Source of the DNA: a gamma proteobacterium endosymbiont of Lamellibrachia anaximandri
Lineage (GTDB): Bacteria; Pseudomonadota; Gammaproteobacteria; Chromatiales; Chromatiaceae
Assembly (NCBI GenBank): GCA_016756835.1
Contig: JAESPE010000004.1
Location: forward strand, 1-64,000
Direction: 5' to 3'
DNA: 64,000 bases
Below the pieces are notes generated by a model. That model was not told where the DNA came from, made no database searches, and saw only the letters and a program-made list of their open reading frames with translations. Shown one piece after another: positions 45,559 to 56,087 of this stretch (its first letter is position 1; each line of letters opens with the position of its first letter). A program made the translations under genes and the position numbers.

Positions 45559-47019
45559 TCAGAGACCTTTGTATGCAAACCCCTGTAAAGGCTTCTCTTC
45601 ATTCGTAACCGCCGAACCTGTAGATGCTAACATGCCCTGACCGTCCCGCCCCTCTCTGACCCGGGCAACACCAAGCAAACGGGCACCGCTGCCACCTGCA
45701 TTTCGAACGAGCCGAGCGCTGTCAACCAACCACACGACCTCTCCACCCGGTTTAACAATCCTGTATTCGATGCGAAAATCGGCTCCACCCTGCAGCACCG
45801 TCTTGAAGGCTGCCACTACTGCTTCCCGATCATCAACATGGATTCGACCCAGGTAGGCATCAAATGTTCCATCGAAACTTCCCGGCCGAAAGCCGAATAC
45901 CCGCTGCATATTGTCGTCCCATCTCAGCAGCTCTCTCCTTACATCCCACTCCCAGCCGCCAAACAGAACCGACAGCCCCAACAGGCTGAGGTGATTTTGG
46001 GCCATCCCGCTGTCACGCTCCACCTGCGCCAATTGCAGCCTTAGTCGTTCGCGATCCTCCTTCAGCTCACCCTCAACCCGCCGCCGCCGATGGAGAGAGC
46101 GCTTCAACCCAGCGGTTCTGCGCGTCACCTTGCGATCCACCAGGTGTCTGAAACCCCAGATCCAAACACCGACCCAAAGCAGCGCCAGCAGGATCAACAA
46201 CATGACCACCACTGAACCATTCTGTAACAGCGGCGGCTGATCGAGCACCTGCCAACGCTTGCGGATCGTCAACTGCTCTTCGGGGGAGATGCTGTCCAGT
46301 CCTTTCTGCAGGATATTGACAAGCATTTGATTGTCCTTGACAACCGCGAATGAAAAGTCTCTTGAACGCCCTGCCTGTGCCACCTCCATAACGCCAGGGG
46401 CAACCCCCTGTGCCAACTGGTGCCTGGCAGTGGCAGTATCACCAAGATAAGCATCCGCATCACCCATGGCAACACTCAACAAACCCTTGGCAACACCAGA
46501 CACCTTCACCAAAGTGGTGCCTGGAAACTCCCGCATCAGCCAATCCTGCCAGACGCTCAGTTCCACCACTGCCACCCGCTTTCCAGGCAGTTCCTGCAGC
46601 GTCAGTTGAGGCATGCGCCCTGACGAATATATAGCACCGGGCAGATTGATATAGGGACGGGTGAACAGCAGGAACTCAGCACGTTCCGAGGTCCAGTCGT
46701 CCACGGCCGACAGGTCCAAATCCCCGACCATCATCGCTGCATCAAGGATCGACCTGTCCCCGAAAGGGACAAGTTTCAGCTCCAGACCCATCTTCAGGCT
46801 CACAAAGCGCAGATAGTCGGCAGCGATACCCGATGGCTGACCGTTTTCTTTGTATGAACTGATGGGCGCCATCCCATCGATCAACCCCACCCGAACCTGC
46901 ACCTGCTGATCCAGCCATGCCTTTTCCTGTACGCTGAGCGGCACACTCCCCCCCACCGCACTTAACGACAGCAGCAACATAGCCAACAGCGCAATAAATT
47001 TAAATGGAGAGAAAACCAT
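45559..47019 (-). CDS. Periplasmic-binding/PAS sensor protein without output domain
   Basis: From ATG 47019 the 486-residue product has a signal peptide (about 1-24), a solute-binding protein family 3 domain (about 25-255, VRVGLIDGMAPISSY and DLSAVDDWTSERAEFLLFTRPY), a membrane helix (about 265-285), a basic coiled coil and a PAS_3-type domain (about 350-460, WEWDVRRELLRWDDNMQRVF). It ends about 25 residues after the PAS. No kinase, GGDEF, EAL or other output is present, although the layout otherwise resembles BvgS-like or SBP-PAS-GGDEF sensors. A GTG at 47049 is a poorer start. It precedes mlaC. Confidence 0.85.
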   Translation of the reverse strand: MVFSPFKFIALLAMLLLSLSAVGGSVPLSVQEKAWLDQQVQVRVGLIDGMAPISSYKENGQPSGIAADYLRFVSLKMGLELKLVPFGDRSILDAAMMVGDLDLSAVDDWTSERAEFLLFTRPYINLPGAIYSSGRMPQLTLQELPGKRVAVVELSVWQDWLMREFPGTTLVKVSGVAKGLLSVAMGDADAYLGDTATARHQLAQGVAPGVMEVAQAGRSRDFSFAVVKDNQMLVNILQKGLDSISPEEQLTIRKRWQVLDQPPLLQNGSVVVMLLILLALLWVGVWIWGFRHLVDRKVTRRTAGLKRSLHRRRRVEGELKEDRERLRLQLAQVERDSGMAQNHLSLLGLSVLFGGWEWDVRRELLRWDDNMQRVFGFRPGSFDGTFDAYLGRIHVDDREAVVAAFKTVLQGGADFRIEYRIVKPGGEVVWLVDSARLVRNAGGSGARLLGVARVREGRDGQGMLASTGSAVTNEEKPLQGFAYKGL

Positions 47020-47202
47020 CCTGCAACTCTCTTTCGTCACACCAAACACCTAGACAGATCGACATTCCACAAATTTTAATGATTTTCTCAGTAAACAGGG
47101 CATATTGAAACAAACTGGTGAATCTATCGCCTCAATTTGTAGTCGCCGCACCCAATTTCCGGTATCTTCGGCTATTTTCCACAGCACTATTGCAGGTTTG
47201 TT

Positions 47203-47709
47203 ATGAGTACAGCGTTTGTCGCCGTTTTGATGGGTTCAGATTCCGACCTGCCGGTCATGCAGGCAACTCTGGAGGTCTTAGGCTCTCTCGGGATCCCATA
47301 CGAGGTGAAGATCACCTCGGCCCATCGTACGCCCGAGGTCACCCACGACTACGTGAAAGATGCAGACGATCGAGGTTGCAATGCCTTCATTGCTGCCGCT
47401 GGACTGGCGGCCCATCTGGCCGGGGCCGTGGCAGCCGCCACCTTGAAACCGGTGATTGGCGTACCCCTTGATGCCGGGCCATTGAAGGGTATGGATTCAC
47501 TGCTCTCCACCGTGCAGATGCCAGGCGGCATCCCGGTCGCAACCGTTGCAGTGGGCAAGGCTGGTGCCAAGAACGCAGCCTATCTCGCGGCCCAGATCCT
47601 CGCACTTGGTGATGAGGCGCTGGCGGTACGCATCCGTGAAGAGCGACAGGCCAATGCCCAAGGCGTCATCGACAAGGACGCCAAGCTCCAGGCCGATCTT
47701 GCCGGCTAA
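47203..47709 (+). CDS. purE: N5-carboxyaminoimidazole ribonucleotide mutase PurE
   Basis: Converts N5-CAIR to CAIR in purine synthesis. The 168-residue class I PurE has the N-terminal LMGSDSDLP motif, the SAHRTPE motif and [12 protein letters not shown] near the active site. purK is not adjacent. The tsaC start most likely overlaps its last codons, indicating coupling. Confidence 0.97.
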   Translation: MSTAFVAVLMGSDSDLPVMQATLEVLGSLGIPYEVKITSAHRTPEVTHDYVKDADDRGCNAFIAAAGLAAHLAGAVAAATLKPVIGVPLDAGPLKGMDSLLSTVQMPGGIPVATVAVGKAGAKNAAYLAAQILALGDEALAVRIREERQANAQGVIDKDAKLQADLAG

Positions 47710-48271
47710 GGCTGTCATCCACCCCTGGCACCTCCGGCTGGCCGTCCGGACGGTGCTTGGGGGCGGTCTCATCGCCTATCCCACCGAGTCGGTCTATGGA
47801 CTGGGTTGCGACCCACTCAATCCACTGGCGGTGTTCCGCTTATTGGCGCTGAAAAAACGCTCCGCCGACAAGGGCCTGATCCTCATCTCGGACAGCTTCG
47901 AAAGACTGCGGCCCTACCTGGCTCAGATTCCGCAAACAAGACTCAAACCGGCACTCGACAGCTGGCCCGGCCCCGTCACCTGGCTGCTGCCCGCCGCCGC
48001 AGATCTGCCCGTCTGGATACGTGGAAAACATTCGACTGTGGCGGTCAGGGTCACCGACCATCCAATTGCCGCAGCACTCAGCCGCGCCTGTGGCAGGCCA
48101 CTCATATCCACCAGCGCCAACCTCAGTTCACACCCTCCAGCCCGTAACGCACTACAGGTGCACAGCCGCTGCGGTAGCGCCATCGACCTGATTCTGCATG
48201 GCGAGACCGGCGGCCTGAAACGCCCAACCCCCATTCGTGATCTGTTTTCCGGCCGAATCAGCAGGAGGTAG
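47699..48271 (+). CDS. tsaC: Threonylcarbamoyl-AMP synthase TsaC
   Basis: Makes threonylcarbamoyl-AMP for the t6A37 modification of tRNA. YrdC-fold motifs are IAYPTESVYGLGCDP, KKRSADKGLILI and STSANLSS. The start is unclear because no ATG precedes the conserved N terminus in a suitable place. TTG 47699, overlapping the purE stop by 11 bp, gives 190 residues, the E. coli length. Earlier ATG codons lie far inside purE. Confidence 0.9.
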   Translation: MPAKAVIHPWHLRLAVRTVLGGGLIAYPTESVYGLGCDPLNPLAVFRLLALKKRSADKGLILISDSFERLRPYLAQIPQTRLKPALDSWPGPVTWLLPAAADLPVWIRGKHSTVAVRVTDHPIAAALSRACGRPLISTSANLSSHPPARNALQVHSRCGSAIDLILHGETGGLKRPTPIRDLFSGRISRR

Positions 48272-48399
48272 AACAGAAGGAACTCAATTCCTGCCCGCAC
48301 ACCAAACCGGTCAAGAAACTGCGCCATCGGCCGTTATGGGAATTTGAATCAACAAATTACGCTAAGCTGTCAGTATCGAAAAGGATCGCGACAAGCACC

Positions 48400-48879
48400 A
48401 TGGAAAAACGGCAGGACCCTACTGCAGGTATCCCGGACAGGGCCTCTCCCTGGCGCCTCCCACTGGCGCCGGCGTTGTTGTTCGCCTTCAGTCTGCTTTT
48501 TTTTCCATTCAACCAGGCTTTCGCGCTGCAACTAATCACCCATCCGAATAGTGATATTGCAGAGATCAGTCGCAGCTCTGCACGCGCCGTATTCAGCATG
48601 CGCCGCCAGGTTTGGCCCGATGGCGCTGCCGTTCGGGTCTTTGTCTTTCCCGACAAACACAAACTACACAAAGCATTCGCAAAACAGCTGCTGGGGGTAT
48701 TTCCCCATCAGCTTCGCCGCGCATGGGACAGAAAAGTCTTTTCAGGGACCGGACAGGCCCCCGAAACCGTCCAGTCAGAGACGGAAATGATAGAGATGAT
48801 AAAAAAGACTCCCGGCGCAATCGGTTATATTTCCGAGGACAACAGAGATGAATCGGTACAGATTCTGCAAGTGGAGTAG
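48400..48879 (+). CDS. Small PstS-like periplasmic binding protein
   Basis: A 159-residue protein with an N-terminal membrane/signal segment (about 22-42, ALLFAFSLLFFPFNQAFA) and a short PBP-like domain. Its segments SDIAEISRSSARAVFSM and IKKTPGAIGYIS are typical of the phosphate-binding PstS-like superfamily, but only a truncated version of the fold is present. Similar small genes occur upstream of porin and GGDEF genes. The porin gene overlaps its end by 32 bp. Confidence 0.75.
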   Translation: MEKRQDPTAGIPDRASPWRLPLAPALLFAFSLLFFPFNQAFALQLITHPNSDIAEISRSSARAVFSMRRQVWPDGAAVRVFVFPDKHKLHKAFAKQLLGVFPHQLRRAWDRKVFSGTGQAPETVQSETEMIEMIKKTPGAIGYISEDNRDESVQILQVE

Positions 48880-50047
48880 GCGACTCGTCCTGCTCGGCTG
48901 GCTGCTGCCGCCACTGGCGACGGCATCCTCACTGTTTGGTGATGAAAACCTGCAGATCCACGGTTTTCTGAGCCAGGGTTACACACACACATCCGCCAAC
49001 AGCTGGTTCGGTGACAGCAGCAACGGCAGCTGGGACTTTCGCGAACTCGGCCTCAACGCCTCCTACCGGATAACCCCGAAACTGCAGATCTCCGGCCAGC
49101 TTCTCTCACTCACAGCCGGCGAGATGCAGGACGGCTCACCGAGTCTTGACTACGGTCTGCTCGACTACAATTTCGCAAATTACGATAACGGAAACCTTGG
49201 TCTGCGACTCGGCCGCGTCAAGACCCCCATCGGCCTATATAACGAGACCCGGGATGTCGCCTTCACCCGTCCCACTAACTTTCTGCCCCAGTCGATCTAT
49301 TTTGACAAAGTAAGAAATCTGGAACTCTCCAATGACGGCTTTGAGATTTACGGCGACCTGCTGACAGATTGGGGGGATCTGCTGTTCCAGGGCGGCATGG
49401 GCAAGCCAGTGACGGATGAAAATGTGGAATACGCCTATCTTGGGAATGATTGGCAGGGCGAACTGAATTCCGACCTCTTCTTTTTTGGCCGGGTCATGTA
49501 TGAACTGGATGGCGGCCGCATCCGGCTTTCGGCCACCATTGCCGACGGCGACCTCGACTTCGAACCCGGTCCCACAGACCCCTTCAGCAACGGTACCGTC
49601 GGCATACAATTGCGGGTGCTCTCGTTCCAATACAATGCAGAAGCTTGGCGCTTCACCACGGAATATATGCAGGAGGATGTGATCAACCGGGACTTGGGAG
49701 CCTTCCGGCCTGACGGGGACAGCATGGCCGAGGGTTACTATCTACAGCTGGCCCATGACCTCTTCAGCGATTGGGAGATCATCGCCCGCTACGACGTCAG
49801 CTATCTTAACCGGGACGACCGGGACGGAACCAAACAGGAGGCCGGACCCTTCGGCATACCTGCCCACAACATGTTTGCCAAGGACTGGACCCTGGGGTTG
49901 CGCTGGGACATCACACCCGCCTTTATGGTTCGCGGTGAATATCACTGGGTTGACGGTACTGCCTGGCTCTCATCAAGGGAAAACAACTTTTTCCAAACAG
50001 AACGCTATTGGCAGATGTTCAGCCTGCTTGCCTCCTATCGATTCTGA
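48848..50047 (+). CDS. Outer-membrane porin-like beta-barrel
   Basis: A 399-residue protein with a signal peptide (about 1-26) and many beta strands: IHGFLSQGYTHTSAN, DYGLLDYNFANYD, LGLRLGRVKTPIGLY. It ends in Phe (LASYRF), as expected for a trimeric porin or related barrel. The RVKTPIGLYNETRDV strand is common to porin-like proteins associated with PstS-like and GGDEF genes. It overlaps the preceding gene by 32 bp and lies 18 bp before the GGDEF-EAL gene, so the three form an operon. Confidence 0.85.
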   Translation: MNRYRFCKWSRRLVLLGWLLPPLATASSLFGDENLQIHGFLSQGYTHTSANSWFGDSSNGSWDFRELGLNASYRITPKLQISGQLLSLTAGEMQDGSPSLDYGLLDYNFANYDNGNLGLRLGRVKTPIGLYNETRDVAFTRPTNFLPQSIYFDKVRNLELSNDGFEIYGDLLTDWGDLLFQGGMGKPVTDENVEYAYLGNDWQGELNSDLFFFGRVMYELDGGRIRLSATIADGDLDFEPGPTDPFSNGTVGIQLRVLSFQYNAEAWRFTTEYMQEDVINRDLGAFRPDGDSMAEGYYLQLAHDLFSDWEIIARYDVSYLNRDDRDGTKQEAGPFGIPAHNMFAKDWTLGLRWDITPAFMVRGEYHWVDGTAWLSSRENNFFQTERYWQMFSLLASYRF

Positions 50048-50065
50048 TTCAGCTGATACGGGCGC

Positions 50066-52909
50066 ATGACAACCAGGCAGCAACGTAAACCTCGTTTTAT
50101 CAGTCTTAAGTGGAAGCTGTTGGTTCTGCTTAGTCTCTTATTAGTCCTCATCAACGTCTCTTTAACGGCTATCGCTTATCTGAAACAGAAGGAACAACTC
50201 GAATTACAACGCACAGAGGTCCGGGAACAACGCGCCAGGGAAGTTAATGGATTGGTGCAGGGAACCTATTCAAGGCTTCTCGGCATAGCCAGTCTGATAC
50301 CCGAGCTTGACATCGATACAGAAGATTCTCTGGAGCTTGCGCTGCAGATCAGCGCTATTGTCACGGAACATGGCGACCTGCTACAGATTGAGTGGGGGGT
50401 GGATACCATCCACTATTTTTCAAAGGCGGGTGCACCACTGTTCACCTGGGGGCACAACATCGGCCCTATACTGAACCATACCCTGGTCGATCACGTCATC
50501 GAGAACGAAGAACCTGCCAGCGCACTCGCCTGCCGACGTGAATGCCGACAGTATGTCTCCGTCCCTGTGTTGCAGGGCCACAGCATGGCCGGCGTATTGG
50601 TCGTCGGCGAACTGGTCGCAGATACGGTGGTCAGGCTGCAACGGATCACTGGTGCGGGTATCGCTGTCCTGGTCAAGGACCATCCAAGCAATGCAACTTC
50701 CAAAGGCTTCCTCTCTCCCTGGGAGATGCGGGTAACAGCACTCTCCGGCGCTCACACCAGCCTGCAACGCATGAACAAGGCAGCAGAGCAACTGCAGTTT
50801 GCCGACCTCTCCCAGAGCGAACAGCTGCAGCTGGAAAACAAGACACTGGAAATCACAGCCTTTCCGCTGACCAATGATGAAACCGCCGCGCCGGCACACC
50901 TACTGATCATCGAAGACATCTCCGGGCATATCCAGGCTATGGAGAGTGCCTTTCGCAACAGCATCACTGCCGGAGTCGCCGGGATTCTGCTCACCGAGCT
51001 GCTATTGCTGATGCTGTTATGGGGTCCAATGGCACGGCTGCAACGGGTGTCAACCACCCTGCCGCTGCTGGCAAAGCAGGCCTACGGCCAAGCCCGTTCG
51101 TCACTGAAGTCAACTACAAATGAATCATTCTCTCACGATGAAATAGACCAGCTCGGAGAGACAACGGAAACACTCATCTTCCAACTGGAGGCCCTGCAGT
51201 CGGAGGTCAACAGCCGCACCCACCACTTACTGCAGCGCACCAGTGAACTGGCCCAACAGCGCGATTTCGTGCAGGGCCTGATGGATACTGCCCAGATCAT
51301 TATCATCACCCAGCGCACAGACGGCCGGATAAACACTCTTAACCATTTTGCGGGTCAGTTGACCGCCTATGATCTGAAAACTCATCCGTCACTATACTTC
51401 GACCAGCTGCTTCACCCCAAGAACCTTGATCCGGAGACCATCGTAAAGCTCTTTCAGCTGCGTAACGCCAGCCTGGACCACTACCATCACGACTGCGAAA
51501 TAGTTACCGCAGCGGGCGAAATCCGCACAATCTCCTGGTTCCATGCACGGCTTGATATCGCTAGAGAGGACGATCCAGCAGTACTCTCCGCCGGCATCGA
51601 TATTACCGAACGTCAACAGGCTGAGGAGAACCTGGCCTGGCTTGCCGATCATGACCCCATGACAGAACTGTTCAACCGGCGTCGTTTTCATATCGAGTTC
51701 GAAGCGATGCTGCAGGCGGCAAAGCGCTACGGCCACACCTCCGCACTGCTCTATTTCGACCTCGACCAGTTCAAGGATATCAACGATACCAGCGGCCATC
51801 AGGCAGGGGATGCCCTGCTCAGAGTGGTGGCTGAACGGCTACATGCGGTGACCCGGGAATCCGATCTGCTGGCCCGGCTCGGCGGCGATGAGTTCGCGCT
51901 GGCCCTGCGGGAAACGAGTAAGGAAGAGGCCATCGGCGTGGCGCACAAGATCCAGGAGGAACTCAGCAGAGTCGAGATGCCGGTCCGCGGCAACAAGCAT
52001 AAGATCTCCGCCAGCATTGGCATCGTACTCTACCCACTCCACGGCATTACTGTGCACGATCTGATGGCCAATGCAGACCTTGCGATGTATCAGGCCAAAG
52101 ATGCCGGACGTGACTGCTGGCATCTCTTCTCTGTTGACGAAAACATCCGCGAGCGGATTGAAACCAAGATCCAAATCAAAGAGCAGATCGAACAGGCGCT
52201 GTTGCAAGAGAGCTTTGTTCTCCACTTTCAACCGATTCAGCAGATCAGCGATGGCCGTATCTCACACTACGAGGTACTGGTCCGTATGCAGGAGGAAGAT
52301 GGCTCCCTGATCCCGCCGGGGCTGTTCATTCCGATTGCGGAAACCACTGGACTGATCCACAAGCTCGACCGGTTGATTCTCAAGAAAGCTCTCAAGCGGC
52401 TCGAGCAGCTGCAGCAGTCACAACGCAACATCACCTTCTCCGTCAACCTCTCGGGCATGGTGGTGGACGATCCCCGGCTGCTGCCCTATCTGAAGAAACA
52501 ACTGGCGACACACCAAGTCGATCCCGGCAGTCTGGTATTTGAAGTCACTGAAACCGCCGCAGTCTCCAGCATCACAGCGGCAAAACAGTTGATGGAGCAG
52601 ATCAAGGCGCTCGGCTGCCGTTTTGCACTGGATGACTTCGGCGTCGGTTTCTCATCCTTCTTCTACCTAAAGCAGCTGCCGGTGGATTATGTGAAGATCG
52701 ACGGCTCCTTTATCCAGCAACTCGCCTCCAATCAGGAGGACCAAATCTTCGTCAAGGCACTCTCCGAGGTTGCCAAAGGATTCGGCAAGCAGACTATCGC
52801 AGAGTTTGTCGAGGATGAAGCCACCCTGCAGCTGCTGGCGGAGCTGGGAGTCGACTACGCACAAGGTTTCCACATCGGCAAACCTCTGCCGGAACTCCTT
52901 CCTGAATAG
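50066..52909 (+). CDS. Membrane GGDEF-EAL c-di-GMP protein with periplasmic sensor and PAS
   Basis: A 947-residue protein with a membrane helix (about 17-38), a periplasmic sensor region (about 40-298), a second helix (about 300-322), a HAMP-like/coiled-coil segment (about 322-400), PAS (about 400-520), GGDEF (about 535-690) and EAL (about 705-945). The cyclase motif GGDEF (606-610) is intact, with an I-site RESD at 597-600. In the EAL domain the motif reads EVL (736-738), and DDFG (856-859), EVTET and KIDG are present, so phosphodiesterase activity is likely. It ends an operon with a small binding protein and a porin. Confidence 0.95.
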   Translation: MTTRQQRKPRFISLKWKLLVLLSLLLVLINVSLTAIAYLKQKEQLELQRTEVREQRAREVNGLVQGTYSRLLGIASLIPELDIDTEDSLELALQISAIVTEHGDLLQIEWGVDTIHYFSKAGAPLFTWGHNIGPILNHTLVDHVIENEEPASALACRRECRQYVSVPVLQGHSMAGVLVVGELVADTVVRLQRITGAGIAVLVKDHPSNATSKGFLSPWEMRVTALSGAHTSLQRMNKAAEQLQFADLSQSEQLQLENKTLEITAFPLTNDETAAPAHLLIIEDISGHIQAMESAFRNSITAGVAGILLTELLLLMLLWGPMARLQRVSTTLPLLAKQAYGQARSSLKSTTNESFSHDEIDQLGETTETLIFQLEALQSEVNSRTHHLLQRTSELAQQRDFVQGLMDTAQIIIITQRTDGRINTLNHFAGQLTAYDLKTHPSLYFDQLLHPKNLDPETIVKLFQLRNASLDHYHHDCEIVTAAGEIRTISWFHARLDIAREDDPAVLSAGIDITERQQAEENLAWLADHDPMTELFNRRRFHIEFEAMLQAAKRYGHTSALLYFDLDQFKDINDTSGHQAGDALLRVVAERLHAVTRESDLLARLGGDEFALALRETSKEEAIGVAHKIQEELSRVEMPVRGNKHKISASIGIVLYPLHGITVHDLMANADLAMYQAKDAGRDCWHLFSVDENIRERIETKIQIKEQIEQALLQESFVLHFQPIQQISDGRISHYEVLVRMQEEDGSLIPPGLFIPIAETTGLIHKLDRLILKKALKRLEQLQQSQRNITFSVNLSGMVVDDPRLLPYLKKQLATHQVDPGSLVFEVTETAAVSSITAAKQLMEQIKALGCRFALDDFGVGFSSFFYLKQLPVDYVKIDGSFIQQLASNQEDQIFVKALSEVAKGFGKQTIAEFVEDEATLQLLAELGVDYAQGFHIGKPLPELLPE

Positions 52910-52932
52910 ACCCAGCCCAGGTTCCCGCACAT

Positions 52933-52961
52933 AAAAAAAACCCACCCGGGGAAGGGGTGGG
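52933..52961 (-). terminator. Rho-independent terminator (minus strand)
   Basis: CCCACCC...GGGTGGG hairpin (52941-52961) with an A8 run just to its left, so on the minus strand it is a GC stem followed by eight Ts. It could terminate leftward transcription from 53299-53673, about 340 bp away, or limit antisense read-through into the GGDEF-EAL gene. Confidence 0.7.
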
Positions 52962-53207
52962 CCTAAACAGCGCATTTTTCAGCGCCGGAGGAGGATCGAA
53001 TTCATTTGTCGTCCGTTACTTAATGTATCGACGCCCCTGCGGAATTCTTTAGAAATTTTTTATCGATCATCCATTTGCCGTCCGCACCACACATCTATCT
53101 GTTTTCATTGTATTTTTTCTGGGACAACCGCTCCATCCCGGCAGCAGACCATCAAATATCATTCGTTTAATTCTTATTTTTTTGGCGAATCGTACCTCCA
53201 AAACCCC

Positions 53208-53294
53208 GTAGGCCTGATCAAGCGCAGCGGATCAGGCAAAATGCGCAACGAACAAACACTTTACGCCGGATCTGCTGCGCTTGATCCAACCTAC
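53208..53294. repeat. GTAGGCCTGATCAAGCG palindromic repeat
   Basis: Inverted sequence beginning GTAGGCCTGATCAAGCGCAG and ending CTGCGCTTGATCCAACCTAC, spanning 87 bp just before the 3' end of the thioredoxin-like gene. It shares the core with 61940-62026 and 43860-43885. Apart from this and the terminator, 52910-53298 holds no gene. Confidence 0.75.
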
Positions 53295-53298
53295 ATTC

Positions 53299-53673
53299 TT
53301 ACACAACCCGACTGGCCAGATAGTCGGGCAGATGCTCTTCTATCCACTCCCGTAACCAGTGGCTGGCGCGGGAACCATGAAAACGTCCCAACTCTTCACC
53401 GTGATGGAACAGGATCACCGTCGGGAATCCGCGTAGGCGGTAGTGGCCTGCCAGACGCATATTGTCATCCACTTCCACCTTGGCCAGCTGCACTGCCCCA
53501 TCCAGCTCTTCGATCACCCTCTCCAGCGCCGGCGCAAGGGATAGACAGGGCGAACACCACTCCGCCCAGAAATCCACCACGACAGGCAGTTCTGCAGAGG
53601 CCTGGATCACCGTCTTTTCGAAGGTCGCCTCTTCCACGATAAAAATATGGGGGGATTTGTTCTGCTGTTCCAT
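53299..53673 (-). CDS. Thioredoxin-like protein (WCSPC)
   Basis: A 124-residue thioredoxin-fold protein with the active site EWCSPCLSL (Cys40, Cys43), the variant CSPC in place of CGPC, and the cis-proline segment FPTVILF. No signal peptide is visible, so it is probably cytosolic. It is divergent from hemB. The role is unclear; it is a second cytosolic thioredoxin besides TrxA. Confidence 0.9.
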   Translation of the reverse strand: MEQQNKSPHIFIVEEATFEKTVIQASAELPVVVDFWAEWCSPCLSLAPALERVIEELDGAVQLAKVEVDDNMRLAGHYRLRGFPTVILFHHGEELGRFHGSRASHWLREWIEEHLPDYLASRVV

Positions 53674-53752
53674 GACCGGTACTGCCTCACTGCGTATGGA
53701 AGAATCTTTCTTAACGGTGTTTTTCCGTCTTAAAAAATGGTCGCCGGGTTAA

Positions 53753-54841
<1,089 letters not shown>

Positions 54842-54847
54842 TCACCC

Positions 54848-55663
54848 ATGACCGACAGCTACGCCGTCATCGGCAACCCCATCGAACACAGCAAATCCCC
54901 GCTGATCCACGCCGCTTTTGCGGAACAAACCGGGGAGTCCATCGAATACACCCGCCTGCTCGGCAACCTCGACGACTTCGAGGGCGACGTGACACGTTTT
55001 CTCAGGGATGGTGGACAAGGGCTCAATATTACCGTGCCGTTCAAAGAGGCGGCATGGCGTCTGGCGGATGAACTCAGCAAGCGAGCCCACACCGCAGGCG
55101 CGGTCAATACCCTGATCCGGCTCGAAAGCGGCAAATTGAGGGGCGACAATACCGATGGCATCGGCCTGGTGCGCGACCTCACCATCAACCACGGCTTTCG
55201 CTTCAAAGGAAAGCGGGTGCTGATACTCGGCGCCGGTGGCGCGGTCCGCGGCGTGGTGCGCCCCCTGCTCGAAGAACAGCCCAAACGGCTCATCATTGCC
55301 AATCGCACCGCTGCCAAGGCCTACTCTTTGGCCACCGGCCTTAGCAGCTTCGGCCCAGTGGCGGGCTGCGGACTGGATGAACTTGAGGGCATGCAGTTCG
55401 ATCTGATCATCAACGGCACTGCCGCAGGTCTTGGTGGAGAGGTGCCGAAGATCCCCGAAGGCGTACTCACAAAAGGCGGCTGGTGTTATGACATGATGTA
55501 CGGGGATGGACCCACAGCATTTCAAAAATGGGCGCGGGAGCGTCATGCCGCCCGGGCGCTGGATGGTCTGGGCATGCTGGTGGAGCAGGCGGCCGAATCC
55601 TTCCGGCTGTGGCGTGAGATCCTGCCTGATACCGTTCCGGTTATTCGGATGTTGCGCGGTTAA
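54848..55663 (+). CDS. aroE: Shikimate dehydrogenase
   Basis: NADPH-dependent reduction of 3-dehydroshikimate in the aromatic amino-acid pathway. The 271-residue protein has the substrate motifs IGNPIEHSKSP and LNITVPFKEAAW, the nucleotide-binding GAGGAVRGVV and the C-terminal GLGMLVEQAA. It lies 6 bp after hemB. Its last 23 bp overlap the 3' end of the convergent RRM gene. Confidence 0.97.
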   Translation: MTDSYAVIGNPIEHSKSPLIHAAFAEQTGESIEYTRLLGNLDDFEGDVTRFLRDGGQGLNITVPFKEAAWRLADELSKRAHTAGAVNTLIRLESGKLRGDNTDGIGLVRDLTINHGFRFKGKRVLILGAGGAVRGVVRPLLEEQPKRLIIANRTAAKAYSLATGLSSFGPVAGCGLDELEGMQFDLIINGTAAGLGGEVPKIPEGVLTKGGWCYDMMYGDGPTAFQKWARERHAARALDGLGMLVEQAAESFRLWREILPDTVPVIRMLRG

Positions 55664-55955
55664 AGCGGCGTTCCCGACGATCCCAATCCCAAGCCGGGGC
55701 ATTACAATCGGCGCGTTTGATAAACTCGCGGGCGGTAATGCGACAGCCATCGAAGATTTTACCGTTCAGCGAATCGATCAAGGCCCAACCCTCATTGTCC
55801 GATGAGGTGAAGACGATGAAGTAGTGATAATCCTTGTCGAAGCAGTCGCGTCCCATGCGGCGCTCAAAGCGAGTATGCACAGACTTGCCGCCCAGCAGAT
55901 CCTGTATCTCCAGCAACTTGGCTTCCGCCGGCAGATTCCCGATAAACACGTCCAT
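55641..55955 (-). CDS. RRM-type RNA-binding protein
   Basis: A 104-residue protein with an RNA recognition motif: RNP2 MDVFIGNLP at the N terminus and an RNP1-like DYHYFIVF about residue 43-50, then DGCRITAREFIKRAD. Small bacterial RRM proteins bind RNA, sometimes as cold-response factors; targets are unknown. Its 3' end overlaps aroE by 23 bp. The C terminus (WDWDRRERRFNRATSE) is basic. Confidence 0.8.
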   Translation of the reverse strand: MDVFIGNLPAEAKLLEIQDLLGGKSVHTRFERRMGRDCFDKDYHYFIVFTSSDNEGWALIDSLNGKIFDGCRITAREFIKRADCNAPAWDWDRRERRFNRATSE

Positions 55956-56020
55956 TTGTCATCCCTCGATCAATCGACTCTATTAACCCTCCCGCCACAA
56001 GTGGGTGGGATATTGTGAAT

Positions 56021-56087
56021 TGTAGGAGCTGCGCCCCGCTGCGGAAACTCCGTTGATAGGCAAATCGCGGCGAAGGCGCCGCTCCTA
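56021..56087. repeat. REP-like palindrome that provides a stop codon
   Basis: Arms TGTAGGAGCTGCGCCCCGCTGCG and CGCGGCGAAGGCGCCGCTCCTA around a short loop. Same family as 17205-17268 and 43785-43846. The right arm overlaps the TAG stop of the carbonic anhydrase gene (56085-56087). Confidence 0.75.
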
